Assembly (NCBI RefSeq): GCF_027942295.1 | Contig: NZ_CP101416.1 | Location: 4,636,501-4,700,500, forward strand | Direction: 5' to 3' | DNA from: Pseudanabaena sp. Chao 1811 | GTDB taxonomy: Bacteria; Cyanobacteriota; Cyanobacteriia; Pseudanabaenales; Pseudanabaenaceae | DNA: 64,000 bases | Part shown: positions 54,278-63,424 of the stretch, in pieces | Position numbering within the stretch: position 1 is the stretch's first letter | How the letters are laid out: each line of letters opens with the position of its first letter | Translations under genes and position numbers: made by a program | The notes under the pieces: generated by a model | Databases searched by the model: none | What the model saw: only the letters and a program-made list of their open reading frames with translations | Told to the model about the DNA's origin: nothing

Positions 54278-55123
54278 ATGAATATTCTTAGTGCCCTGCG
54301 ATCAAAACCGAGCGCAGAAAGCAAAAAAGCTTCTAAGCAAGCAGCCCCTAAGCAAACTAAAGGTATTGAAATCAAGTCGCAACGTGAGTTGGACTATATG
54401 CGTGAATCATCTCGCATTGTCGCTACGGTACTTAAGGAGATTTCCCAAATCATTGCCCCCGGTATGACGACGATGGATCTCGATGCTTATGCCGAGAAAC
54501 GTATTCGGGAAATGGGTGCTGTCCCTAGTTTTAAAGGATATTGCGGTTTTCCTGCCAGCATTTGCTCTAGTATCAATCACGAAGTCGTTCATGGTATTCC
54601 TAACGCCAAAAAGGTAATTAAGCTAGGTGATCTGGTCAAGATCGATACTGGTGCTTTTAAAAATGGGTTTCATGGAGATTCTTGCATCACGGTGGGTGTA
54701 GGCACAATTAGCGAAAAGGCAGCTAAGTTGATGCGCGTAGCTGAGGAAGCACTATATAAGGGTATTGAGCAGGTCAAACCCGGTAACTGTATGCTCGATT
54801 TGGCTGGGGCGATCGAGGATCATGTCAAGGCTAATGGTTTTGCGATCGTTGAAGACTTTACGGGACATGGTGTTGGTCGGAATCTCCATGAAGAGCCATC
54901 GGTATTTAATTTCCGTACCCATCAATTGCCTAATGTGCGTTTTCGTCCGGGGATGACCTTAGCGATCGAGCCAATTTTGAATGCGGGAACCAAACGAGTC
55001 AGGATTTTGGCTGATAAGTGGACGGCTGTAACGGTGGACAATCAGCTTTCGGCTCAGTTTGAACATACGGTTTTGGTGACTGAGACTGGCTATGAAATTT
55101 TTACCGATCGCAACAAAATCTAA
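54278..55123 (+). CDS. map: Type I methionine aminopeptidase
   Basis: A 281-residue enzyme removing initiator methionine. Metal ligands: [16 protein letters not shown] (two Asp), [12 protein letters not shown] (His), LAIEPIL (Glu) and FEHTVLV (Glu). A 35-residue Lys/Ala-rich N-terminal extension precedes the core, as in some cyanobacterial paralogues. Divergent from pilT with a 157-base gap. Confidence 0.96.
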   Translation: MNILSALRSKPSAESKKASKQAAPKQTKGIEIKSQRELDYMRESSRIVATVLKEISQIIAPGMTTMDLDAYAEKRIREMGAVPSFKGYCGFPASICSSINHEVVHGIPNAKKVIKLGDLVKIDTGAFKNGFHGDSCITVGVGTISEKAAKLMRVAEEALYKGIEQVKPGNCMLDLAGAIEDHVKANGFAIVEDFTGHGVGRNLHEEPSVFNFRTHQLPNVRFRPGMTLAIEPILNAGTKRVRILADKWTAVTVDNQLSAQFEHTVLVTETGYEIFTDRNKI

Positions 55124-55177
55124 ACCATTTCCAAGGCGCTGCAACGCAGCGTTTTGGGATTAGTAAAACTCAAGATT

Positions 55178-55855
55178 ATGCAGAATATTTTTTTAGCAGG
55201 TTCGAGTCGCGGCGTTGGGCGAGAAGTTGCCAAGCTTTTGCTGGAAAATGAACCACCATCGGTAAATTTAACTGTCCTTTTACGCAATCCGACCTATGCG
55301 GTGGAGCTAGAAGCTCTAGGGGCAAAGGTTGTCTTTGGTGATGCGCTCAATGCTGCGGAACTAGAAGCGGCGATCGCGAAAGCAGGAGATGTCGATATCG
55401 TGATTACGACGATGGGTGGTCTGCCTAGCGATCGCGGCGAAAGAGCAGATTGTGAAGGCAATAAAAATCTGATCGATCTAGCTGTGAAGGCAGGAGTTCA
55501 GAAATTTATTCTCGTTTCTTCGATTGGTAGTGGCAATAGTGTGGTTGCCTTAGCGCCGCAGGTTTTAGCAACCTTAGGGGCAATTCTCAAGGAAAAGGAA
55601 AAGGCGGAGCAGCATCTCGTGGCAAGTGGCTTGACCTACACGATTATTCGTCCAGGAGGGCTAAAATCGGAGCCAGCGACGGGTAATGCTGTGCTTACGG
55701 AAGATCCTACGATATCGGGGATTATTCACCGTGCGGATGTTGCTAAGCTGGTCTGCAAATGTGTAAATTCAGAGAAAACGAATCATAAAGTTTTTTCAGC
55801 GATCGATCGCAATATGCTCTTTAAGCCAGTAGAGTTTGAGACGTTCAATTTTTAA
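55178..55855 (+). CDS. NAD(P)H-binding atypical SDR protein
   Basis: A 225-residue Rossmann-fold protein: FLAGSSRGVGREVAKLLLEN, VVFGDALNAAELEAAI, IVITTMGG, FILVSSIGSGNS and YTIIRPGGLKSE. It belongs to the NmrA/Tic62-like branch, whose members are NAD(P)-binding regulators or reductases, often without a full catalytic tetrad. Substrate unknown. ATG 55178 is used; the upstream TTG 55154 adds eight residues inside a palindrome tail. 55 bases after map, possible operon. Confidence 0.83.
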   Translation: MQNIFLAGSSRGVGREVAKLLLENEPPSVNLTVLLRNPTYAVELEALGAKVVFGDALNAAELEAAIAKAGDVDIVITTMGGLPSDRGERADCEGNKNLIDLAVKAGVQKFILVSSIGSGNSVVALAPQVLATLGAILKEKEKAEQHLVASGLTYTIIRPGGLKSEPATGNAVLTEDPTISGIIHRADVAKLVCKCVNSEKTNHKVFSAIDRNMLFKPVEFETFNF

Positions 55856-55904
55856 GCTAATAGAGTGAGCTTGCTCGCTTTGTTAAAAATACAGTGAGGC
55901 AGCC

Positions 55905-57059
55905 ATGCAGGAATATATTGTCCAAGCTGGAGACACACTTTCTAATATAGCTAGGCGATTTTTGGGCACAAATGGAGATTGGCGCGAGATTGCAAGGATT
56001 AATAACATTACGAATCCTGCAAGTTTGCAAATTGGTCAGCGCTTACTGATTCCTAATCCTGCTACACCACCGATCGCCCAAAATCCTGAAGTGGCGATGG
56101 TGCGAAATACCTTGCAGGGAGTTTATCCGCACAATAAGATTGCGATTTCCTTTACGACGGTAGGCAGTGATCTGATCGCAAATTTGCTCAATACTGGTCA
56201 GCAGGAGCGATTTGCCAAAACTAAGGATCTGGGACTGTATCGGTTCGGCATTTTTAAGCTGCGTGATTTCATTATCTATGGCTCTGGGTTGCTGCAACAG
56301 TTGCAAATGAGTCCCTCAGAAATCAATGTGATGTTGGTAACGTCTGCTAATGAAGGAAGTCTCGATGCCATTAATACTTGGGACAATCAATATTTGAGTT
56401 TTGGTATCTTTCAATGGACATTAGGCTCCGCAGGACAAGCTGGTGAGTTACCTGCTTTGTTGAGTAATTTAAAAAGACGGTATCCTACGGAGTTTCAGTA
56501 TTATTTTGGACAGTTTGGCGTAGATACCATATCAATGGATGGCGTGACGGGTTGGCTTTCCCTCAATGGCAAACAACTTGTTAACGCTGCGGATAAAAAC
56601 ATTATGCGTCAACCGATTTGGGCATTACGTTTTGCGATCGCAGGTATGGATGCGTTAGTGCAGTCAGTCCAAGTTCTCCATGCAATTTCTCGACTCGATC
56701 AGTTCTATTTTCGACCCTCCCAGACGTTGCAGGGATTTGCGCTTTCGCAGTTACTCACCTCCGAGTTTGCCGCTGCTCTGTTACTTGATCACCATGTCAA
56801 TCGCCCTAGTCATGTGATTGGTTGTGTGGCGGATGCGATCGCGCGATCGGGGTTAACGGCTGCTCAGATTGCTCAAGGTTCTGGCGATAATGAGGCTTTA
56901 ATCATTCAAAATTATTTGATTTTGCGTGAAACCTATGGTGGAGCAAATGCGATGACCAAATCACGGGAACGTGCTGAGTCAATTAGAAAGGCGATCTCCA
57001 CTGGCAATCTCTCACCGCAAAGGTTTTCGTTCCGTTCTAATCGCCAAGTAAGAGTTTAA
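55905..57059 (+). CDS. LysM protein with lysozyme-like C-terminal region
   Basis: A 384-residue protein. Residues 1-51 are a full LysM peptidoglycan-binding motif (YIVQAGDTLSNIARRFLG, IARINNI, LQIGQRLLIPNP). The remaining about 320 residues are unrecognised but contain TSANEGSLDAINTWDNQYLS followed by FGIFQWTLG, a Glu-Gly and SxGIFQW pattern reminiscent of soluble lytic or lysozyme-like folds in phage and contractile-injection systems. No signal peptide. Probably a wall-binding hydrolase, but the catalytic part is inference. It ends next to the integron region. Confidence 0.65.
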   Translation: MQEYIVQAGDTLSNIARRFLGTNGDWREIARINNITNPASLQIGQRLLIPNPATPPIAQNPEVAMVRNTLQGVYPHNKIAISFTTVGSDLIANLLNTGQQERFAKTKDLGLYRFGIFKLRDFIIYGSGLLQQLQMSPSEINVMLVTSANEGSLDAINTWDNQYLSFGIFQWTLGSAGQAGELPALLSNLKRRYPTEFQYYFGQFGVDTISMDGVTGWLSLNGKQLVNAADKNIMRQPIWALRFAIAGMDALVQSVQVLHAISRLDQFYFRPSQTLQGFALSQLLTSEFAAALLLDHHVNRPSHVIGCVADAIARSGLTAAQIAQGSGDNEALIIQNYLILRETYGGANAMTKSRERAESIRKAISTGNLSPQRFSFRSNRQVRV

Positions 57060-57164
57060 GCTCTTAGCCTACAATTTATTGCAAAGCTAAACTTCTCAAA
57101 CACACTTTTACATTGGATTAACTCGCTCTACGCGATCGGCGATCAGACTGCTTAGGAAATTTTA

Positions 57165-57234
57165 GCCTAACGACTCAAATCAGCGACTCAGCACCAACGG
57201 CTCTCAATTGTCCGCTGCATTTGAATTGTTGGGC
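57165..57234 (-). repeat. attC recombination site of an integron cassette
   Basis: Read on the minus strand this 70 bp site starts with R'' GCCCAAC and ends with R' GTTAGGC, which fit the RYYYAAC and GTTRRRY consensus. Behind R'' comes AATTCAAATGCAGCG, and before R' its near complement CGCTGATTTGAGTC, giving L''/L' pairing with one unpaired G in the L'' arm: the extrahelical base that directs bottom-strand recognition. The site lies 23 bases past the stop of the last gene of the unit, in the normal cassette orientation. This is the key evidence for a genuine integron. Confidence 0.85.
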
Positions 57235-57257
57235 ATACGATCACAAGGTAGATACAG

Positions 57258-58190
57258 CTATTGCTGCTTAGATATACTGTTGATACGAAGTGCCATTGCG
57301 GCAGCCATCATGATAACAAGTGTTGTATGGTAACAAGCAAGAAACTTACGCCGCTGTGGTGAGTCTTTGTCAGTGTATAAGAAAGTTCCTGCTCCATCTG
57401 GCCCAGTAACAGAGCCATCTTCACATTGATTTTCAAGCACAGCAACCAATGGATGTTCAAAAGAGCTGCAAAAGCCGCTACCAACACAGCTCCAAATCAT
57501 AGCGAGTTCCCCTGCAACATCATTGTTGCAATCAGAAATAAAGACATTAGTCCAATACGGAATCCATATTCTTAAATAGGAGATAATACGCTGACTTCGA
57601 AGCGGACGAAACCCAAAATCCGATAGATAAAAAACTTCATGGGTGATTGCGTATGCAACTTCTGCAGATACAACCCATGGTTCTGGACATGCTTCGACGT
57701 AGAGACTAGCACGCCAAGTAGTTGGTCGTTTAGACAAACCAAGCTGCCACAAATTGTAATAGAGCGCAAGATGGGACCAAGGTTGCAGTGGCAACACTTT
57801 TGCCATGTCAGATTGAGATAACATTTTGAGGACGGCATGCAACCTCTTCGAGCGGTATCCGAGTTTGTACAAAGATGCATAGAACGCACAGCAGGGAAGA
57901 AAGTCGTTTCTTGCCAGTAGAAGGTGAGTTAAGTACTGACCATGATCGCACTCCTGCCACATCCATTTAGCTATCTCATCGAGTATAGGCAGTTGAACTC
58001 CACATCGCTTGAGGAGCCAAACGGTAAGTGCCAGCTCTGAAATTGGTTTTATTCGTGTAATATCTTGCTCGGAAGATACTACCTGTCGTCCACGATTGAT
58101 CGAAAACTCCTGCAATTGGCTGCTAACCCATGCCAACCCAAGCAACAAACTCCTTTTTAGGAACGAATCAAACACTAGGGAATCGTTCAT
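57258..58190 (-). CDS. DUF6895-like protein, third gene of the integron cassette
   Basis: A 310-residue helical protein. Segments such as EVAYAITHEVFYLSDFGFRP and the closing CEDGSVTGPDGAG with FLACYHTTLVIMMAAAMAL resemble the DUF6895 family of actinobacteria, and the helical pattern suggests an alpha/alpha toroid-like fold. Function unknown. Start at ATG 58190 makes an ATGA overlap with the stop of the preceding gene; a longer reading adds 14 residues. No HIP1 octamer occurs in it, unlike neighbouring chromosomal genes. The attC site follows directly. Confidence 0.75.
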   Translation of the reverse strand: MNDSLVFDSFLKRSLLLGLAWVSSQLQEFSINRGRQVVSSEQDITRIKPISELALTVWLLKRCGVQLPILDEIAKWMWQECDHGQYLTHLLLARNDFLPCCAFYASLYKLGYRSKRLHAVLKMLSQSDMAKVLPLQPWSHLALYYNLWQLGLSKRPTTWRASLYVEACPEPWVVSAEVAYAITHEVFYLSDFGFRPLRSQRIISYLRIWIPYWTNVFISDCNNDVAGELAMIWSCVGSGFCSSFEHPLVAVLENQCEDGSVTGPDGAGTFLYTDKDSPQRRKFLACYHTTLVIMMAAAMALRINSISKQQ

Positions 58191-58747
58191 TTCACTTGAA
58201 GCACTGTTCTCTCCCATTCCAAATCTATGCACCTTGAAAGCTTCGATAGAGTTTCCAAAACAATTTTAGTTTGGCGGAGTAGTTGCGCTGCCGAACTAGT
58301 CCAAGAACCTGATCTCATAAATTTTGAAAGGACAAACTGCCAGCGCAAAATATCAACAGATGATAGCGTTTTTGCTGCATCAGATAGCGCATACATACAT
58401 TCAACAGCACCGCATGTAAACTCGAACCCACATAGGTTAAGGCGCGAAGCAAGAAATGAGCCAAGCTCTGTGGGAAAAACTTCGATCTGCATGCCATGTT
58501 CCTCTGTAACAAGCAGCAACTCAAAGTACTGAATACAACTAGACGGTGCAACTAAGCTAATATCACAATCAATAACTTTGGCTTGCCCAATTCGCCTAGC
58601 CAGAATCATTGAATCAATTTCTATCTCAAGCTTCCGAAGTTCGGAGTTAGACGACAGGAGTTGCTTGGACGACAGGAGTTGCTTAAAAATTCTTTTTGAA
58701 GGATCTTTCCTGCTTGATCCTATACATCTGCGGGTAACCATAGGCAT
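58187..58747 (-). CDS. Unknown protein, second gene of the integron cassette
   Basis: A 186-residue protein not recognised. N-terminal Arg/Lys-rich part, then an exact 18-base direct repeat (58650-58667 and 58668-58684 region) encoding QLLSSK and QLLSSN, then a mixed alpha/beta region (IGQAKVIDCDISLVAPSSCI, LLLVTEEHGMQIEVFPTELG) and a helical C-terminus. It starts 3 bases after the stop of the first gene and overlaps the third by 4 bases, so the three are one translational unit. Confidence 0.68.
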   Translation of the reverse strand: MPMVTRRCIGSSRKDPSKRIFKQLLSSKQLLSSNSELRKLEIEIDSMILARRIGQAKVIDCDISLVAPSSCIQYFELLLVTEEHGMQIEVFPTELGSFLASRLNLCGFEFTCGAVECMYALSDAAKTLSSVDILRWQFVLSKFMRSGSWTSSAAQLLRQTKIVLETLSKLSRCIDLEWERTVLQVK

Positions 58748-58750
58748 CTT

Positions 58751-59143
58751 CTAGGATGGTAAATTATTCAACCTAGCTGGCAATGCCTCCAGCTTTACAC
58801 AGTGCAAGCAGAAATCACATACAGTTGCGACGAGTTCTCCTCGTGTGCCTAGCCGAACACCAAGCTCTCGAATGCTTTCAAACTCATCAGTGGTTAAATA
58901 TTGACTCGCAGGACCATTCATACCTCTCTCTTGACTGTGGCGATGCTCCTCATCCGTAACGACCAAAACTGGATTTTGACTAAAAAGCTTTAGAACAGTT
59001 CTTCGCTGTTCCTCAGTCATCGGTACTCTATCTAGATCAAAGTTAATGAAAACACTATCTTCGTTACCAAGAGCGACATAGTGAGAAACCTTGGAACGAA
59101 GAGCAGACCGAAGCTGAACTTTTTCAGACATATTGTCATTCAT
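58751..59143 (-). CDS. Unknown protein, first gene of the integron cassette
   Basis: A 130-residue protein not recognised. It contains SVFINFDLDRVPMTEEQRRT, a middle ELGVRLGTRGELVATVCDFC with a CDFCLHC cysteine cluster, and ends LEALPARLNNLPS. The cluster could bind metal or form disulfides. Start at ATG 59143 is supported by GTGAGG 7 bases upstream; GTG 59155 is an alternative. It is closest to the integrase-side candidate attI core (59188-59194). Confidence 0.65.
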   Translation of the reverse strand: MNDNMSEKVQLRSALRSKVSHYVALGNEDSVFINFDLDRVPMTEEQRRTVLKLFSQNPVLVVTDEEHRHSQERGMNGPASQYLTTDEFESIRELGVRLGTRGELVATVCDFCLHCVKLEALPARLNNLPS

Positions 59144-59187
59144 GGGAAACCTCACTTAGATATAACCATTTATCTGAAATCATACTC

Positions 59188-59440
59188 ACCTAACGAAACC
59201 TGGTCAGATCAGTTAACAGAAATTGATGTTACGCCCTCTACGTTAAGAAAGTATGCCTAACTATGTATTAGACGGAAAATTTCTGTCTAATCTGACTATA
59301 GGGGATATAGGCTGAAAGTCAAATTTCTGTCTATATCCCCTATAAGGGACGTTATGCAGAAAAATTCTGTCTATTTACCTTATAAGGGATGTTATACAGA
59401 AAAATTCTGCCTAATCACCTAAATGGCGTGTTAGCCCGAC
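59188..59440 (-). other. Candidate attI region with near-40-bp direct repeats
   Basis: Between the integrase start and the first cassette gene. On the minus strand two cores fit GTTRRRY: GTTAGGC (59255-59261) and GTTAGGT (59188-59194); the latter is 45 bases before the first cassette ATG, typical for a cassette junction. Four direct repeats carry TTCTGYCTA at 59281, 59325, 59365 and 59405 (spacing 44, 40, 40) and GTTATGC/GTTATAC-like boxes at about 59350 and 59390, reminiscent of the weak integrase-binding repeats of attI1. Exact boundaries are uncertain. Confidence 0.55.
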
Positions 59441-59483
59441 GATATCATGTATTATTTAGGCTAGTTGCTTCATTATTTCATTT

Positions 59484-60455
59484 ATGCAAACTGAGCTACA
59501 ACCTCGGAAATTGCTAGATAGAGTCAGGGATCGCATACGGATTAAGCATTATTCCTCCCGCACCGAAGAAACCTATGTGCAGTGGATCAGACGGTTTATT
59601 TTGTTTCACAACAAGCGGCATCCTAGCGAGATGGGCGGCGATGAAGTCAATGACTTTTTGACCCATTTGGCAGTCAATGAAAACGTTGCTGCATCAACGC
59701 AAAATCAAGCCTTGAGCGCTATTTTGTTTCTATATCGAGAAGTCTTAGAACTTGAGTTAGGTCTTAACCTTGATGCAGTAAGGGCAAAGCGTCCCCGTAA
59801 CTTACCGACAGTCTTAACTGTTGCAGAAATTTTAGAAATCTTAAATAATCTTACAGGTACTTATCAGATTATTGCTAAGTTACTATATGGTTCGGGATTA
59901 CGATTAAATGAGGCGCTACAACTGCGCGTGAAGGATCTGGACTTTGCTCAGCAACAAATAATTGTCCGTGATAGCAAAGGCATGGAAAGCCGAGTTACGA
60001 TGTTACCTCGCAATGTGATAGAACAACTTCAAGAACATTTACAAATTGTTAAACGTACTCATCAACAAGACCTAGCTAGAGGTTATGGTGAAGTGAATTT
60101 ACCATTTACTTTGAACGAAAAATATCCCAATGCATCAAAAGAATGGATTTGGCAATATGTATTTCCTTCTAGCACGATCGCTAAAGATCCCCATAGTGAA
60201 TTAATGTGCCGCTATCATATTCATGAAACTGGTATCCAAAAGGCATTAAAACAAGCTGTAAAGTCCGCCAAGATCGAAAAACGAGTTGGCTGTCATACCT
60301 TTCGTCACAGCTTTGCCACGCATTTGTTACAGAATGGCTATGACATTCGCACGGTGCAAGAATTACTGGGACACAAGGATGTGAAGACAACGATGATTTA
60401 CACCCATGTGCTAAATCGTGGTGGGAAAGATGTAATTAGCCCCCTCGATTTCTAA
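59484..60455 (+). CDS. intI: Integron integrase (IntI-type tyrosine recombinase)
   Basis: A 323-residue tyrosine recombinase of the integron class. Catalytic residues: Arg140 ([14 protein letters not shown]), Lys165 (DSKGMESR), His271-Arg274 ([10 protein letters not shown]), His297 (LLGHKD) and Tyr306 (MIYTHV). The IntI-specific insertion is present at about 205-232 ([20 protein letters not shown]), absent from XerC/D. The following [15 protein letters not shown] is a variant of the usual DPRSG..RRHH. Full length and intact, so probably active. It is divergent from the cassette genes, as in classical integrons, and a MITE-like element lies 7 bases past its stop. Confidence 0.95.
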   Translation: MQTELQPRKLLDRVRDRIRIKHYSSRTEETYVQWIRRFILFHNKRHPSEMGGDEVNDFLTHLAVNENVAASTQNQALSAILFLYREVLELELGLNLDAVRAKRPRNLPTVLTVAEILEILNNLTGTYQIIAKLLYGSGLRLNEALQLRVKDLDFAQQQIIVRDSKGMESRVTMLPRNVIEQLQEHLQIVKRTHQQDLARGYGEVNLPFTLNEKYPNASKEWIWQYVFPSSTIAKDPHSELMCRYHIHETGIQKALKQAVKSAKIEKRVGCHTFRHSFATHLLQNGYDIRTVQELLGHKDVKTTMIYTHVLNRGGKDVISPLDF

Positions 60456-60461
60456 AGGAAG

Positions 60462-60566
60462 TATAGCGGTTTTCAAATGAGTACACACTCATTTGAAAAC
60501 AAAAAATCAGTCCCATTAAGAGTTTTGAGTTTTCATTTTGCCTACGGCAAAATGAAAACCGCTATA
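60462..60566. repeat. 105 bp MITE-like element with TATAGCGGTTTTCAA ends (copy 2)
   Basis: Left end TATAGCGGTTTTCAAATGA and right end TGAAAACCGCTATA; an inner CATTTTGCC..GGCAAAATG hairpin is next to the right end. Same ends as the 178 bp element at 37404-37581. It starts 7 bases after the integrase stop codon. Confidence 0.82.
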
Positions 60567-60586
60567 GCGAAGTATTGCAATGACAG

Positions 60587-60615
60587 AAAAGGGAGCGCTA
60601 AGCGCTCCCTTTTCG
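60587..60615 (-). terminator. Terminator after ahcY
   Basis: AAAAGGGAGCGCT with complement around a 1-base loop and TTTT tail, 15 bases from the ahcY stop. Confidence 0.82.
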
Positions 60616-60629
60616 TTGACTTTATTGAT

Positions 60630-61961
<1,332 letters not shown>

Positions 61962-61971
61962 CTAATCCCCA

Positions 61972-62748
61972 TCACAGAGTTGCGGATCTTGCCCCTGCTT
62001 TTTTTAAGATGTCAATAATTTCGAGATGGCTTTTTTTAATGGCGATCGCTAAGGGTTTCGCAAAGCTATTACCAAAATTGACATCCGCACCATGTTTGAT
62101 CAGCAGACGGACAATATTTGTATATCCACGGCTAGCAGCATCATAAAGCGGCGTATATCCCTCCACATAATAGTTAGGGTTCATACCGCGTTCTAATAAA
62201 AATTGCACCACCTCAGCCCGATTTTCAGCGATCGCTTCATCAAGAGCCGTATATCCGCCATCGGCTGCCAGCTCCAGTTTGGCTCCTTTATTAACTAACA
62301 GTTTCACGATTTCCAGATGCCCCATAGCTGCGGCTGTAGATAAGGGAGTACCGCCAATATAGGTATATTTGGGATTGCCATTCACATTTGCCCCATAGGC
62401 AATTAATAGTTTGGCAATTTCCAGACTATTGTTCTCAGCCACAATTTGTAAAATAGCTCTACCGTTTAAGGCTTCTTCCTCATTTTTATCAAGAGTATTA
62501 GGATCAGCGTTTCGAGATAAAGCCAATTTAGCTAAATCCAAATCCTCATTCTTAACCGCTTCCAGTAGAATCGCATTCTGTGGAACGGAATAGACTGGGC
62601 TTGTTTGAGACTGCTTAGTTAAGGGTGAGTTTAGAGTCTGATTACTTTGCGTTTTCTGTAGACTGAGTTTCGGTAGAGCCTCAGCAGCTCTTGTGGAAAA
62701 TGTGGTAGCGATCACGATCGCTAGTAAGACCGAAGAAGTTGATTTCAT
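61972..62748 (-). CDS. Exported ankyrin-repeat protein
   Basis: A 258-residue protein. A signal-like hydrophobic N-terminus (VLLAIVIATTFSTRAAEA) leads to about five ankyrin repeats from residue 60 on (TPLSTAAAMGHLEIVKLLVN, TALDEAIAENRAEVVQFLLE, TPLYDAASRGYTNIVRLLIK). It is likely a periplasmic scaffold or binding protein; partner unknown. ATG 62748 is chosen; TTG 62754 adds two residues. 52 bases upstream of ahcY start, same strand. Confidence 0.88.
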   Translation of the reverse strand: MKSTSSVLLAIVIATTFSTRAAEALPKLSLQKTQSNQTLNSPLTKQSQTSPVYSVPQNAILLEAVKNEDLDLAKLALSRNADPNTLDKNEEEALNGRAILQIVAENNSLEIAKLLIAYGANVNGNPKYTYIGGTPLSTAAAMGHLEIVKLLVNKGAKLELAADGGYTALDEAIAENRAEVVQFLLERGMNPNYYVEGYTPLYDAASRGYTNIVRLLIKHGADVNFGNSFAKPLAIAIKKSHLEIIDILKKAGARSATL

Positions 62749-62873
62749 TATCAAAATGATGTTGATGCAAGTATTTTAAATTTAGCCTCTGAACAGGTAG
62801 TCGGCTAAAATAATTAAACTTAAAAACGATCATTATCACGTTTAAAACAAAGATTTAGAGAGGACTTCGAGAA

Positions 62874-63305
62874 ATGGCAAGATCGAAATCAAGATCAAAC
62901 TATGGATGGGTATATTCTCCTAAAAAAGAGCCAAGTCCTAAAATACCCGAAGCTCTGAAAAAATTAGTACAGGAGCGTTTTCAAGAAGTTATTGACAACG
63001 ATCTCAAACCTAATTGCATTCATCCGCCATCCCCCGAAGGCAAGCTCATGCACTTGGCAGATATTTTTGGCAAGTGGTATCGCAATTACTTTTACATTTG
63101 TGGAACCTATAAATATAAAAACCCCTTGACAGGTGAAGATTCTTCATCTGAGCACAAGTTTTCTCGATTTGAGTATATGGGAAGCGATCGCTTTAATGTT
63201 GCTTACATGCGCCACACAGAAAAGTTTTGGGAATTTATGCAAGATGTCACCCTAGAACAATGCCTTGAAGCATTGCAAACTCTACCGCATTTACGTCCGT
63301 TTTAG
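62874..63305 (+). CDS. Hypothetical protein with WYRNYFY motif
   Basis: A 143-residue protein of unknown function. The middle FGKWYRNYFYICGTYKYKNP and SRFEYMGSDRFNVAYMRHTE look like a conserved domain: an aromatic-rich, probably beta-containing core followed by the helix LEQCLEALQTLPHLRPF. Basic N-terminus (ARSKSRSNYGW). I do not recognise the family with confidence. ATG preceded by AGAGAGGA at about 13 bases. Confidence 0.65.
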   Translation: MARSKSRSNYGWVYSPKKEPSPKIPEALKKLVQERFQEVIDNDLKPNCIHPPSPEGKLMHLADIFGKWYRNYFYICGTYKYKNPLTGEDSSSEHKFSRFEYMGSDRFNVAYMRHTEKFWEFMQDVTLEQCLEALQTLPHLRPF

Positions 63306-63424
63306 TTTGCTTTCTCTCATAGTTGCCTGTTTCCGCCATCAAAGGTGAGGAAGGAAACAATCCTCTGTACCTCACTTGTTGGGAAAGCGCTATATACTTG
63401 GGAAATAATGTAGAACATAGTGAC

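Noticed and set aside
57258-59143. Toxin-antitoxin or prophage module
   Set aside because: Three genes of 130, 186 and 310 codons with no toxin fold or phage motif; the attC site points to an integron cassette instead.
59281-59440. CRISPR array
   Set aside because: The repeats are contiguous 40-44 bp units diverging from each other, without unique spacers or cas genes; they fit an attI-type region better.
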